From JBMNTU01 sp050945895 (GTDB taxonomy: Bacteria > Bacillota > Clostridia > Christensenellales > Christensenellaceae), in the NCBI GenBank assembly GCA_050945895.1, contig JBMNTU010000022.1, positions 1 through 23,578 on the forward strand: a stretch of 23,578 nt of DNA, written 5' to 3'. The notes under the pieces were generated by a model. It made no database searches. It was not told where the DNA came from and saw nothing but the letters and a program-made list of their open reading frames with translations. The position numbers and the translations under genes are program-made. How positions within the stretch are numbered: the first letter of the stretch is position 1; each line of letters opens with the position of its first letter. This document shows, piece by piece, positions 1 to 7,232 of the stretch.

Positions 1-290
1 GCCCTACCGCCTGCGGCGGTATACCTTCCGCTGGCGAAATCAAAGATTTCGACCGTCAGGCATCCGCATCAGCCATAGGAGGGCCGAGCTGGAGCGCTGC
101 CCCGATGGGCAGATGCAGCGACAAGCGAAGGCGGGTAAGCGCGCGATAAGCAAGCCAAAAGCGCAGCGAATCCGCAGCGCACCCCCGTAAATGCGGGGGA
201 ACCTTGGAAGTTCCCCCGGCGGGGGCGCGGGGGCCTGCCCCCAAAGAAAAGAAAACATACAAAAGCTGGCAGCATAGCGTGGTAGAATGG
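1..290. other. Palindrome-rich GC-rich non-coding region
   Basis: No convincing gene is seen; the open frames on both strands have unnatural, proline/arginine/cysteine-rich compositions. The stretch holds a chain of perfect short inverted repeats: 5-11 with 15-21, 36-41 with 45-50, 182-187 with 194-199, 195-202 with 210-217, 213-217 with 221-225, and 229-233 with 238-242. Several share arms, so they are mutually exclusive folds. Runs of five Gs and five Cs alternate between 182 and 242. This looks like a structured intergenic repeat or the end of an unrecognised structured RNA. Its left limit is outside the window. What it is remains unknown. Confidence 0.4.
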
Positions 291-300
291 AGGAAAACCG

Positions 301-328
301 TTGCAGGGGCGAAAAAAGCGGGTATAAT
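301..328 (+). promoter_or_regulatory. Putative promoter of the lipoprotein gene
   Basis: A perfect -10 box TATAAT (323-328) lies 16 bases after a weak -35 box TTGCAG (301-306). Transcription would start near 335, a few bases before the AGGGAGG ribosome site (347-353) of the lipoprotein gene. This fits a vegetative sigma-A type promoter, although the -35 match is poor. Confidence 0.5.
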
Positions 329-362
329 AGAAGCAATGGAAGCAAAAGGGAGGAACGGAAGC

Positions 363-767
363 GTGAAAAAAGTAATAGCGATGCTGCTGATGGCGGTGCT
401 GACGGTGGGGACGCTGGTAGGGTGCTCTAACCCTGAAAAGGATATTATTGGAAAGTGGGTTCGGGCGATAGACTCAACAGAAACGTATAGCTATTCAATA
501 TATGAGGATTCTTCGAAGCAAGAGCGGCAGGAGGCAATAGAGCTGGCGCTGGATGGCGGAACATATCAGGAATTTTTTGAAGACGGCACCGTTATAGAAT
601 ATTTTCGTGGTGAATACTCTGGCGAAAGCACATATACTATTGAGGGAGATGTACTGACAGTTTTTTCAGAGTATGAAGGAATCCCCGTACAAGGTGAATA
701 TACAATTAAAGGGAGTGATGATATATATATACATGAGATTGCTCTTTATATGATAAAAGCAGAATAG
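363..767 (+). CDS. Small secreted lipoprotein of unknown function
   Basis: This encodes a 134-residue precursor. I chose the GTG start because AGGGAGG (347-353) lies nine bases upstream and the protein then begins with a typical lipoprotein signal: basic KK, a hydrophobic stretch (residues 4-19) and the lipobox L-V-G-C with the lipidated cysteine at residue 21. The mature part is about 114 residues, acidic, and built of short strands with an 'IIGKW' start and 'EDGT' and 'TYTIEGD' motifs. These resemble the small lipocalin-like or beta-barrel lipoproteins common in Clostridia (GKW followed by repeated 'F.EDGT.' strands). That is only a fold-level guess. It would be anchored on the outer face of the membrane. 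The open frame extends upstream to 204, but that part reads through the GC-rich non-coding region and is not credible. The coding DNA is visibly more AT-rich than the dcw genes. The gene appears monocistronic, with its own promoter and terminator. Confidence 0.8.
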   Translation: MKKVIAMLLMAVLTVGTLVGCSNPEKDIIGKWVRAIDSTETYSYSIYEDSSKQERQEAIELALDGGTYQEFFEDGTVIEYFRGEYSGESTYTIEGDVLTVFSEYEGIPVQGEYTIKGSDDIYIHEIALYMIKAE

Positions 768-807
768 AATATAAAAGCATAGCGCGATATCACGGCATAA
801 GTCATGT

Positions 808-834
808 AAAAAGCCGCCGCAAGGCGGTTTTTTT
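808..834 (+). terminator. Intrinsic terminator after the lipoprotein gene
   Basis: The stem CCGCC/GGCGG (814-818 with 823-827) closes a GCAA tetraloop. It is flanked by a G-U pair and an A-run facing a T-run of seven, a classic rho-independent terminator 40 bases past the stop codon. The A-run before the stem could let it work in both directions. Confidence 0.85.
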
Positions 835-1018
835 GAATGAAGAGTAAAAAAGAAAAAACAACGGATACAACATAGCGTCCACCGCCGCGGAAATGAATGT
901 GACGGACGCCCGTACGCCCAAGCAACCTGCACCCCTCATACCCCTCCTCAAAATGTCCTGCCGGCGGGTTGTGCGCAAAAATTACAATATTATAACATGG
1001 CCTGTTGCCGCCCGATGT
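835..1018. other. Intergenic stretch without a recognised gene
   Basis: The gap between the lipoprotein gene and mraZ is about 400 bases. In this part I see only one clear hairpin (GCGTCC 875-880 with GGACGC 904-909), a CGTACG palindrome near 911, and an AT-rich patch around 980-996. No riboswitch or known small RNA motif was recognised on either strand, and the open frames here lack ribosome sites. Confidence 0.4.
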
Positions 1019-1050
1019 AAAAGCATAAAAAAAATTTATGCTTTTTTTCT
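1019..1050. terminator. AT-rich hairpin with T-run before mraZ
   Basis: An 11-bp perfect inverted repeat (AAAAGCATAAA at 1019-1029 with TTTATGCTTTT at 1035-1045) surrounds a loop of five As and runs into a T-rich tract. It has the form of an intrinsic terminator. With A and T on both sides it could also stop transcription coming from the right. It isolates the dcw promoter just downstream from upstream read-through. The stem is weak because it is mostly A-T pairs. Confidence 0.55.
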
Positions 1051-1069
1051 TTTATTATGGCAAAAAGTA

Positions 1070-1098
1070 TTGCAATTTATGGTGCTAAATGATAAAAT
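1070..1098 (+). promoter_or_regulatory. Main promoter of the dcw operon
   Basis: The -35 box TTGCAA (1070-1075) is separated by 17 bases from the -10 box TAAAAT (1093-1098). The -10 box is preceded by TG one base away (TGATAAAAT), the extended -10 form. Predicted transcription start is near 1105, exactly where the MraZ boxes begin, so MraZ bound there would block initiation. Confidence 0.75.
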
Positions 1099-1104
1099 TT
1101 GTTT

Positions 1105-1134
1105 AAAAGTGGTAAAAAGTGGTGAAAAGTGGTT
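1105..1134 (+). promoter_or_regulatory. MraZ operator: three tandem 10-bp boxes
   Basis: Three perfect direct copies of AAAAGTGGT start at 1105, 1115 and 1125, a 10-bp period that puts all three on one face of the helix. MraZ is known to bind tandem GTGG/TGGG-type repeats upstream of its own gene, with one box per subunit of its ring-shaped oligomer. The boxes sit at the predicted transcription start, between the promoter and mraZ, which implies autorepression of the dcw operon. Confidence 0.85.
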
Positions 1135-1163
1135 AACAGGAACATGGAAAGGAGGTCTGCTCG

Positions 1164-1595
1164 ATGTTGTTTGGAACGTATTCACATAATATAGACGCCA
1201 AAGGCCGCATGGCAATGCCTGCGAAGCTGCGTGAAGAGTTGGGTGATAAATTCATCGTTACCAAAGGCGTCGGGAAGTGCCTTTTTGTGTATTCTGAGGA
1301 AGAATGGGAAAACTTCTCGAATAAGCTGAAGGACCTGCCCTTGTCTAACGCGGCGGCGCAAAGCTTTGCGCGTATGCTGTTTGCAAACGCGTGCGAATGC
1401 GAGCCCGACAAACAGGGCAGGATCCTTCTTCCGCAGCGGCTGCGCGATTTTATCGGCGCGGTAAAAGAGGCGGTTGTAACAGGCGTAATGAACCGTGCGG
1501 AAATCTGGTCTAAAGACGGCTGGCAGGCCTACTGCGACAATGCGGACGAAGAGTACGAGCAAACGATGGCGCAGCTTGCCGAGCTGGGGATATAA
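1164..1595 (+). CDS. mraZ: Transcriptional regulator MraZ
   Basis: The protein has 143 residues, the usual length for MraZ. It is a DNA-binding protein of the AbrB/SpoVT fold that forms rings and controls the dcw operon. Both tandem half-domains are visible: the first with D-A-K-G-R at residues 11-15 followed by 'MAMPAKLRE', the second with D-K-Q-G-R at residues 82-86 followed by 'ILLPQRLRDF'. These D-x-x-G-R motifs mark the DNA-binding strands. The ATG is set by a strong AAAGGAGG (1149-1156). It is the first gene of the operon, downstream of three boxes it probably binds itself. The stop codon is four bases before the rsmH start, so the two are likely translationally coupled. Confidence 0.97.
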   Translation: MLFGTYSHNIDAKGRMAMPAKLREELGDKFIVTKGVGKCLFVYSEEEWENFSNKLKDLPLSNAAAQSFARMLFANACECEPDKQGRILLPQRLRDFIGAVKEAVVTGVMNRAEIWSKDGWQAYCDNADEEYEQTMAQLAELGI

Positions 1596-1598
1596 ACG

Positions 1599-2540
1599 AT
1601 GGAAAACGCCGGCGGCCATGTGCCCGTGCTGTATAAGGAAACGCTGGAGCTTTTAAACCTTAGGCCGGGCATGACGGTGGTAGACGGAACGCTGGGTGGC
1701 GCGGGCCACGCAAGGGGAGTGCTGGAGCAAATTCTTCCCGGGGGCAGGCTGGTTGGCATAGACAAGGACGAGGCCGCCATAAAAAGGGCACAAAAAGCCT
1801 TTGAAAGCGAAAAAGACAACGTAACGCTCGTAAAGGATGATTTTAAAAACATCAAAGGCATCCTGGCCGGGCTGCAGATAGAAAAGATCGACGCGGCAAT
1901 GCTGGATTTGGGAGTGTCCTCCTACCAGCTGGACGAAGGGGAGCGGGGCTTCTCCTACAACCAAAACGCCGCGCTGGACATGCGGATGGACAACGCCTCC
2001 GCGCTGAGCGCAAAGCGCGTGGTGAACGAATACAGCCAAAGCGAGCTGCACCGCATCATCAAAGAATATGGCGAAGAGCGCTGGGCAAAGCGCATCGCGG
2101 AATTCATCGTTAAAGAGCGAAGTGTAAAAGAGATAGAAACAACAGGGGAGCTGACGCGCATCATTAAAGCGGCCATCCCCAAAGGGGCAAGAAAAGACGG
2201 CCCGCACCCCGCCAAGAGAACGTTCCAGGCCATCCGGATCGAGGTGAACGGGGAGCTTGCGGGGCTGGGAGACGCAATGGAGGCGTATGCCGCGGCGCTA
2301 AGCCCGGGCGGCAGGCTGTGCGTCATCACCTTCCACTCGCTGGAAGACAGGATCGTCAAGCAAACCTTCAAAAAGCTGAACGACCCGTGCGAGTGCCCCA
2401 AAGATTTTCCGCAGTGCGTATGCGGCAAGGTCAAAACGGTAGAGATTGTAACAAGAAAGCCGGTATTGCCGGCAAAAGAGGAAACGGAAACGAATCCGCG
2501 CGCAAGGAGTGCAAAGCTCCGCGCAATCCAAAAGATATAG
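1599..2540 (+). CDS. rsmH: 16S rRNA (cytosine-1402 N4) methyltransferase
   Basis: RsmH (MraW) uses S-adenosylmethionine to methylate N4 of C1402 in the P site of 16S rRNA, tuning start-codon fidelity. The 313-residue length is normal. Family motifs are visible: 'HVPVLYKE' near the N-terminus, the SAM-binding loop 'DGTLGGAGHA' (residues 29-38), 'GIDKDEAAI', 'LDLGVSSYQLDE', 'GFSY', 'LDMRMD', and near the C-terminus 'HPAKRTFQAIRIEVN' and 'ITFHSLEDRIVK'. It is cytoplasmic. It lies four bases after mraZ and twelve before ftsL, the usual second place in dcw clusters. Nothing looks abnormal. Confidence 0.97.
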   Translation: MENAGGHVPVLYKETLELLNLRPGMTVVDGTLGGAGHARGVLEQILPGGRLVGIDKDEAAIKRAQKAFESEKDNVTLVKDDFKNIKGILAGLQIEKIDAAMLDLGVSSYQLDEGERGFSYNQNAALDMRMDNASALSAKRVVNEYSQSELHRIIKEYGEERWAKRIAEFIVKERSVKEIETTGELTRIIKAAIPKGARKDGPHPAKRTFQAIRIEVNGELAGLGDAMEAYAAALSPGGRLCVITFHSLEDRIVKQTFKKLNDPCECPKDFPQCVCGKVKTVEIVTRKPVLPAKEETETNPRARSAKLRAIQKI

Positions 2541-2552
2541 GAGGGGCCAAAC

Positions 2553-3632
2553 ATGAACGCAATACCGCAAAAAGCACACAATTACAACCGGGTCGTATTG
2601 CCCAAAACGCCCCCGATGGAGCGCACGCGCGATTTTCCGCGTATAGAGACGATTGACGAGGTACGCATCCGGCGGATGCAAAAGCAGCGGTCGTCGGCAA
2701 ACGGCCGTCCGCAGCAGGCTAAAAGGCCGCAGGGCTATTCGGACGTATTGCCGCAGCGCGGGCACAAAAGCAGCTATACGGGCTATTTCCAGCCCGTCCG
2801 CGAAACGCCTGCGCGCCAGAAAAACTACGAGCGCTACTACCGCTCGCGCGAGCAAAGCTACGAAGAAGTCAACCACATTGGCGAGCGCCGCCAGCGCCCC
2901 CTGGGCAGGGAAGCGCAAGCGCCGCGCAGCAAAACGCAGTGGAACAGCGCCGCGCCGACGGGCAGGAAGCTGACGCCTGCGTACGAAGTAAACAGAAGGC
3001 CAAAGCGCCATGAACCACAAACGGGCTATAAGCTGAGCGGAATGCGCTACTATGGGCAAAGCCGCCCGGCTGCCAAAAGGGCGCCCGAAATTGTGGCTTA
3101 TGATATGGAACATACAGGAGGACGGGCTGCGCTGTACGGACGGGAAGCGCGCAAAGAAGAGGCGCAGTACAGCGCGGCCGCCAAAAAAGGCGTGTTCTCC
3201 ACGATTTTGCTTATTGTGGCAGTGTTCCTCATTTTAACAGCCGTGCTTATGATGCAGGCAAAAATCAGCGACGCGACCTACCAAAACACAAAGCTGGACA
3301 GCAGCATTGCAGAACTCAACCAGCAGTTGGACAAGGTGAAGATGGACATTGCGCTGGAGCAAGACCTGAGCAACGTGCAGGAACGCGCAGAAGCGCTGGG
3401 AATGTCGCACCCCAAAGACAACCAGATCGTGTATGTCAATCTGGACGAAACGGTGACGGCGGACGCGGCAGGTTTGCAGGAGAGCGCCCAAAACGAAGGC
3501 GCTGTAGATAACGCGGAAACAGCAGGCGAGCAGCAGGGTGCAGAGCCGGAGGCCGAAACGGACGCATCCGGCGAAAAGACGACGGTCGTATCCGAGTTGT
3601 TTGACAAAGTTGGCGACGAGCTGTTTGAATAG
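2553..3632 (+). CDS. ftsL: Divisome protein FtsL, with long basic N-terminal domain
   Basis: I call this FtsL from position and from its C-terminal half: one membrane span (about residues 214-234), a coiled-coil stretch (238-285), and the FtsL/DivIC end motif 'ERAEALGMSHP...IVYVNL' (277-297). FtsL binds DivIC and DivIB outside the membrane and activates FtsW and its PBP. The usual family length is near 100-130 residues; this one has 359. The extra mass is a 213-residue cytoplasmic segment, low-complexity, rich in Arg, Lys, Gln, Tyr and Pro, with no recognised domain and probably disordered. After the coiled coil comes an acidic Glu/Ala/Gly-rich tail (about 300-340). The start is fixed by AGGAGG (2539-2544) eight bases before the ATG, and the frame is open with normal codon use throughout, so the extension appears genuine. 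Confidence 0.82.
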   Translation: MNAIPQKAHNYNRVVLPKTPPMERTRDFPRIETIDEVRIRRMQKQRSSANGRPQQAKRPQGYSDVLPQRGHKSSYTGYFQPVRETPARQKNYERYYRSREQSYEEVNHIGERRQRPLGREAQAPRSKTQWNSAAPTGRKLTPAYEVNRRPKRHEPQTGYKLSGMRYYGQSRPAAKRAPEIVAYDMEHTGGRAALYGREARKEEAQYSAAAKKGVFSTILLIVAVFLILTAVLMMQAKISDATYQNTKLDSSIAELNQQLDKVKMDIALEQDLSNVQERAEALGMSHPKDNQIVYVNLDETVTADAAGLQESAQNEGAVDNAETAGEQQGAEPEAETDASGEKTTVVSELFDKVGDELFE

Positions 3633-3654
3633 GCCGGAATAAGGAGAATTGCCT

Positions 3655-5742
3655 TTGCAAACAGACGTGCGAAAAATTGGAAAAAGGCTGTTCATATTGT
3701 TTGCCATAGTGGCGGCCCTGCTTATCCTACTTGCTGTGCGGGTAGGATATTGGAGTTTATATAAGGGCGATTGGCTGCAGGAAATGGCGGAGTCTCAGTG
3801 GATTACCGACAGCGAGGTGCAGGCCAAGCGCGGCTCCATAACAGACCGCAACCTCAACCTTCTGGCGGAAAGCGCCAGCTCGGACACGGTGGTGCTGCTG
3901 CCCAAGCGCATCGAAGACCCGGCCTATGTGGCGCAGCAACTTTCCGTCATACTGGAAATGCCGTACGAAAGCGTGCTGGAAAAAGCTTCCAACACCAAAA
4001 AGACGGAAATATGGCTCAAACGCCAGATTTCGTCCGAACAAACAGAAAAAATCAGCAGCCTGGCTATGGACGGCGTCAGCCTCATTCGGGATACCAAGCG
4101 TTATTACCCAAACAAAAGCTTTGCATCGCAGGTCATTGGCTATACAACGGTGGACGGCGAGGGGCAAATGGGCATAGAAAAGCGCTACAACAGCATCCTT
4201 GCAGGCAGGCAGGGCAGAATGGTCGCCGAAACAGACAAGCTGAGCAACGAGATACCCAACGGGCAGGAAATGTTTATAGAGCCGGTAAACGGCCGAAACG
4301 TAGTGCTTACCATCGACGAGGTCATGCAGAGCTTTTTGGAAACATCCTGCCAGAGCTTGTACGATGCGGCGGCCCCGGAGGGCGTCATGGGTATTGTCAT
4401 GGACGTTACGAACGGCGAGGTGATGGCGATGGCAAATATGCCCGCTTTCGACCTCAACGACCCCCCGCGCCAAGACGCAGACGCGCTCATTGCCCTGTCC
4501 AGCAACAAAGTGACGGCGCAGGCGTTCGAGCCGGGCACGCTATTCCAGGCGTTTACCGTGGCAAAGGCGGCGGAGCTGGGCATGCTGTCCGAGACGCTGG
4601 TGTGCGAGGGCTCGGTTGTTATAGACGGGGAAAAGATTGCGTGCGAAGGCGCGCACGGCTCGCAAACGGTGGAGCAGGCGCTGATGTCCGGCTGCACGGC
4701 GGGAATTGCGCAGCTTGCAGATAAAATGGGCAAGGATGCCTTTTACGATATGATCAACGCGTTTGGCTTCGGCGAAAAAACAGGCATCGATTTTTCCAGC
4801 GATGCGACAGGCGAAGTGCTGGCGCAAAAATATGCCCGCGACGCAGACGTTGCAAACATGGCGAACGGAACGGGCGTCAAAACAACGCAGTTGCAGCTTG
4901 CAAGCGCGTTTGCCGCCATGGTGAACGGCGGGCAGGACTATGCGCCGAGGCTGGTGCTGGAATTGCAGGACGAACAGGGCAACAAGGAAGAAGATTTTCC
5001 CGCGGTTTCTACAGGGCAGGCGGTTTCGCAGGGTACGTCCGACGCAATGCGCGCCATACTGGAAAACCAGGCGGCCCCGTTCATTGCCGGATATTCCGCC
5101 GGGGCAATAAAAAGCGCTTCCCCCTATTATGAAGACAGTATTCCCGTTGCCGGAAAAGAAACGGTAACGTGCATGGCGTACGGGTCGGGCGCGGCGCCCA
5201 AATATCTTGTAATGATTACCGCAGTCGGCATTCCCGCCGAAAGCGGCGGCGAGGATGCGCTGGACACCTATGTAAAGCAGGTGCTGGAAGAAGTGCTGAA
5301 GTATTCCAACATCCAGCCGGACAACGAAGAAACGCGCGGCGCAGAAAAGGTGAAGGTGCCCGACTTAACGGGGCTGGAGCTTGCCGCGGCGCAGGAAGCG
5401 CTGGAAATGGCAGGGCTTGCCTGCACGGCAGACGGAACGGGCAAGGTTGTGTCGCAGGTTCCGGCAGCCGGAGAAGAGGTGTATACCGGAACGGGCGTGC
5501 TGCTGACAATGGAAACAAAGGAAGAGCAGCCGGACGAAGAGGGGGAAACCGCAGAGACGGTGCTGGTGCCCGATTTTACAGGGCTAAGCTTTGCACAGGC
5601 GAGGGACCTTGCCATTGCAAGCGGGCTGGAGTTTGTGGCGCTGGGCGACGGCAAGGCAAAAAGCCAATATCCGCTGAAGGATACGCCGGTAGAAAAAGGA
5701 AGCAAGGTGGAAGTAACATTTGGATTGGTAACGGGGGAGTAG
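3655..5742 (+). CDS. Class B PBP with PASTA domains, catalytic motifs lost
   Basis: By order and architecture this is the division PBP (FtsI/PBP2B/SpoVD type): membrane anchor (residues 11-30), pedestal/dimerisation domain with 'RGSITDRN' (59-66), a transpeptidase-fold domain (about 215-545), and two PASTA domains (about 566-622 and 636-692). FtsI-type enzymes cross-link septal peptidoglycan through a serine in SxxK, with SxN and KTG. All three are altered. After 'EPG' the expected S-x-x-K reads T295-L-F-Q298. SxN reads G346-C-T348. KTG reads K486-S-A. Flanking landmarks ('AMANMPAFD', 'FGFGEKTGIDF', 'LQLASAFAAMVNGG') are kept, so the fold seems intact and the protein probably cannot acylate. 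I place the start at TTG 3655 because AAGGAG (3641-3646) lies eight bases upstream; TTG 3649 would be two bases from it. It could be a structural activator of FtsW, or a degenerate SpoVD. Confidence 0.88.
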   Translation: MQTDVRKIGKRLFILFAIVAALLILLAVRVGYWSLYKGDWLQEMAESQWITDSEVQAKRGSITDRNLNLLAESASSDTVVLLPKRIEDPAYVAQQLSVILEMPYESVLEKASNTKKTEIWLKRQISSEQTEKISSLAMDGVSLIRDTKRYYPNKSFASQVIGYTTVDGEGQMGIEKRYNSILAGRQGRMVAETDKLSNEIPNGQEMFIEPVNGRNVVLTIDEVMQSFLETSCQSLYDAAAPEGVMGIVMDVTNGEVMAMANMPAFDLNDPPRQDADALIALSSNKVTAQAFEPGTLFQAFTVAKAAELGMLSETLVCEGSVVIDGEKIACEGAHGSQTVEQALMSGCTAGIAQLADKMGKDAFYDMINAFGFGEKTGIDFSSDATGEVLAQKYARDADVANMANGTGVKTTQLQLASAFAAMVNGGQDYAPRLVLELQDEQGNKEEDFPAVSTGQAVSQGTSDAMRAILENQAAPFIAGYSAGAIKSASPYYEDSIPVAGKETVTCMAYGSGAAPKYLVMITAVGIPAESGGEDALDTYVKQVLEEVLKYSNIQPDNEETRGAEKVKVPDLTGLELAAAQEALEMAGLACTADGTGKVVSQVPAAGEEVYTGTGVLLTMETKEEQPDEEGETAETVLVPDFTGLSFAQARDLAIASGLEFVALGDGKAKSQYPLKDTPVEKGSKVEVTFGLVTGE

Positions 5743-5759
5743 CGAGTGAGGATGGAAGC

Positions 5760-7220
5760 ATGACGGCAATATATGAACTTACAAAACATATGAATTGCAG
5801 GATACTGGGAGACAAAAGGACGATCGTTTCGGATGTGTGTTATGATTCCAGGAAGGTAAAAAAAGGCGATCTGTTTTTCTGCATAGAAGGGTATTCTGTA
5901 GACGGGCACGACTATGCGCCCGACGCTGTGAAAAACGGTGCCGCTGCGCTTGTGTGCATGCGCGAGCTTCCCATTAATGTACCGCAGGTCATTGTCGCCG
6001 ATTCGCGCGAGGCAATGGCGCTGATGTCCGCCCGCTTTTTCGGTTATCCGGCAAAAAGGCTGAAAATGGCAGGCGTAACGGGAACAAACGGAAAAACAAC
6101 GACTACATATATGATAAAGGCCATTGCAGAGCGCGCCGGAATGAAGGTGGGGCTGGTTGGTACGATTGTCAACATGATCGGCAAACAGGAGGTGCAAACA
6201 GAGCGCACCACGCCCGAATCGCTCGATTTGCAGCGGCTGCTCCGCCGGATGGTGGACGAGGGCTGCGAAATGGCTGTTATGGAGGTTTCCTCCCATTCGT
6301 TGCAGCTAAAACGGGTGTTTGGAATCGAGTTCGACGTGGGCGTATTTACAAACCTCACGCAGGATCATCTGGATTTTCACCAAACGTGGGATGCGTATGT
6401 AAAAGCAAAAAGTATGTTGTTTGAGCAGTCCAGGGTATCGATTATCAATATAGATGACGACAGCGCCGCACACATGATGGGCGCAGCAGGGTACGAGGTC
6501 GTCAAATACAGCGTGACGCACCCGGCGGACTACTATGCGGAGGACATCCAGATTTCGAGCGACGCGACAGACTACAGGCTGATGCACGGCAGCGAATGGG
6601 TGGATATCCACGTCAATATTCCCGGGGTGTTTACGGTGTACAACTCGCTGGCGGCGGCCACGGCGTGCTATGCGCTGGGTATAGACCAATACTATATAGA
6701 GCTGGGCCTTCGGGAAATGAAGCCGGTGCTCGGCCGGTTCGAGGTGCTGGATACGCGCGGGCAGGGCTATACCGTTATATTGGATTATGCGCACACGCCG
6801 GACAGCATGAAAAACACGCTTTCCGCCATCAAGCGCTTTGCGCCTGCGCGCATTGTGACTTTGTTTGGCTGCGGGGGCAACCGCGACGCAAGCAAGCGGC
6901 CCATTATGGCGCATATTGCGGACGAATATTCAGACTATACGATCATTACTTCCGACAACCCGCGCTACGAGGAGCCGGAAGAGATCATCAAACAGGCGGA
7001 AGCAGGAATAAAGGACACCGGCGCCGAATATACCTGTATCGAAAACCGGCGCGACGCCATCCGTTATGCGCTGGAAAACGCGCAAAAAGAGGATATCATC
7101 CTGCTGGCAGGCAAAGGGCACGAAACCTACCAGGAAATTAAAGGCGTAAAGCATGATTTTGACGAAAAAGTTGTCGTGCAGGAAATACTGGACGAGCTTG
7201 GAATACAGCCAAAAAGATAA
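5760..7220 (+). CDS. murE: UDP-MurNAc-tripeptide ligase MurE (meso-DAP type)
   Basis: MurE adds the third amino acid to UDP-MurNAc-L-Ala-D-Glu in the cytoplasm, using ATP. The 486 residues show the three Mur-ligase domains: N-terminal UDP-binding part with 'YDSRKVKKGDLFF', the ATP-binding P-loop T-G-T-N-G-K-T (107-113) with 'TTPESLDLQ', 'EVSSHSL' and 'NLTQDHLDFH', the lysine of 'VKAKSMLF' (K217) expected to be carbamylated, and a C-terminal domain with 'FGCGGNRD' and D-N-P-R (399-402). The arginine of DNPR marks meso-diaminopimelate enzymes; lysine-adding MurE has a different residue there. The ATG is preceded by GAGG eight bases upstream. The same frame stays open back to 5169, overlapping the PBP gene, but that part is a shadow. 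murF, which often follows, is missing; mraY starts twelve bases later. Confidence 0.96.
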   Translation: MTAIYELTKHMNCRILGDKRTIVSDVCYDSRKVKKGDLFFCIEGYSVDGHDYAPDAVKNGAAALVCMRELPINVPQVIVADSREAMALMSARFFGYPAKRLKMAGVTGTNGKTTTTYMIKAIAERAGMKVGLVGTIVNMIGKQEVQTERTTPESLDLQRLLRRMVDEGCEMAVMEVSSHSLQLKRVFGIEFDVGVFTNLTQDHLDFHQTWDAYVKAKSMLFEQSRVSIINIDDDSAAHMMGAAGYEVVKYSVTHPADYYAEDIQISSDATDYRLMHGSEWVDIHVNIPGVFTVYNSLAAATACYALGIDQYYIELGLREMKPVLGRFEVLDTRGQGYTVILDYAHTPDSMKNTLSAIKRFAPARIVTLFGCGGNRDASKRPIMAHIADEYSDYTIITSDNPRYEEPEEIIKQAEAGIKDTGAEYTCIENRRDAIRYALENAQKEDIILLAGKGHETYQEIKGVKHDFDEKVVVQEILDELGIQPKR

Positions 7221-7232
7221 AAGAGGGGAACC

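Noticed and set aside
40..345. Minus-strand open frame of 101 residues in the GC-rich left end
   Set aside because: It has no ribosome site, its composition is unnatural (Pro/Arg/Cys-rich), and it runs across the palindromes and the lipoprotein promoter.
204..362. N-terminal extension of the lipoprotein frame
   Set aside because: The signal peptide and a good ribosome site place the start at GTG 363; the extension would read through the promoter and bury the signal peptide.
835..1018. Small RNA or riboswitch before mraZ
   Set aside because: Only one six-pair hairpin is clear, and no conserved core of a known riboswitch, 6S RNA or SRP RNA could be recognised on either strand.
893..1189. Plus-strand frame of 98 residues upstream of mraZ
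   Set aside because: It crosses the AT-rich hairpin, the dcw promoter and the MraZ boxes and overlaps the mraZ start. It has no ribosome site.
5169..5759. 197-residue upstream extension of MurE
   Set aside because: It is the shadow of the PBP gene in another frame, rich in Arg and Gly. MurE proper starts at 5760 with a ribosome site and a normal N-terminus.
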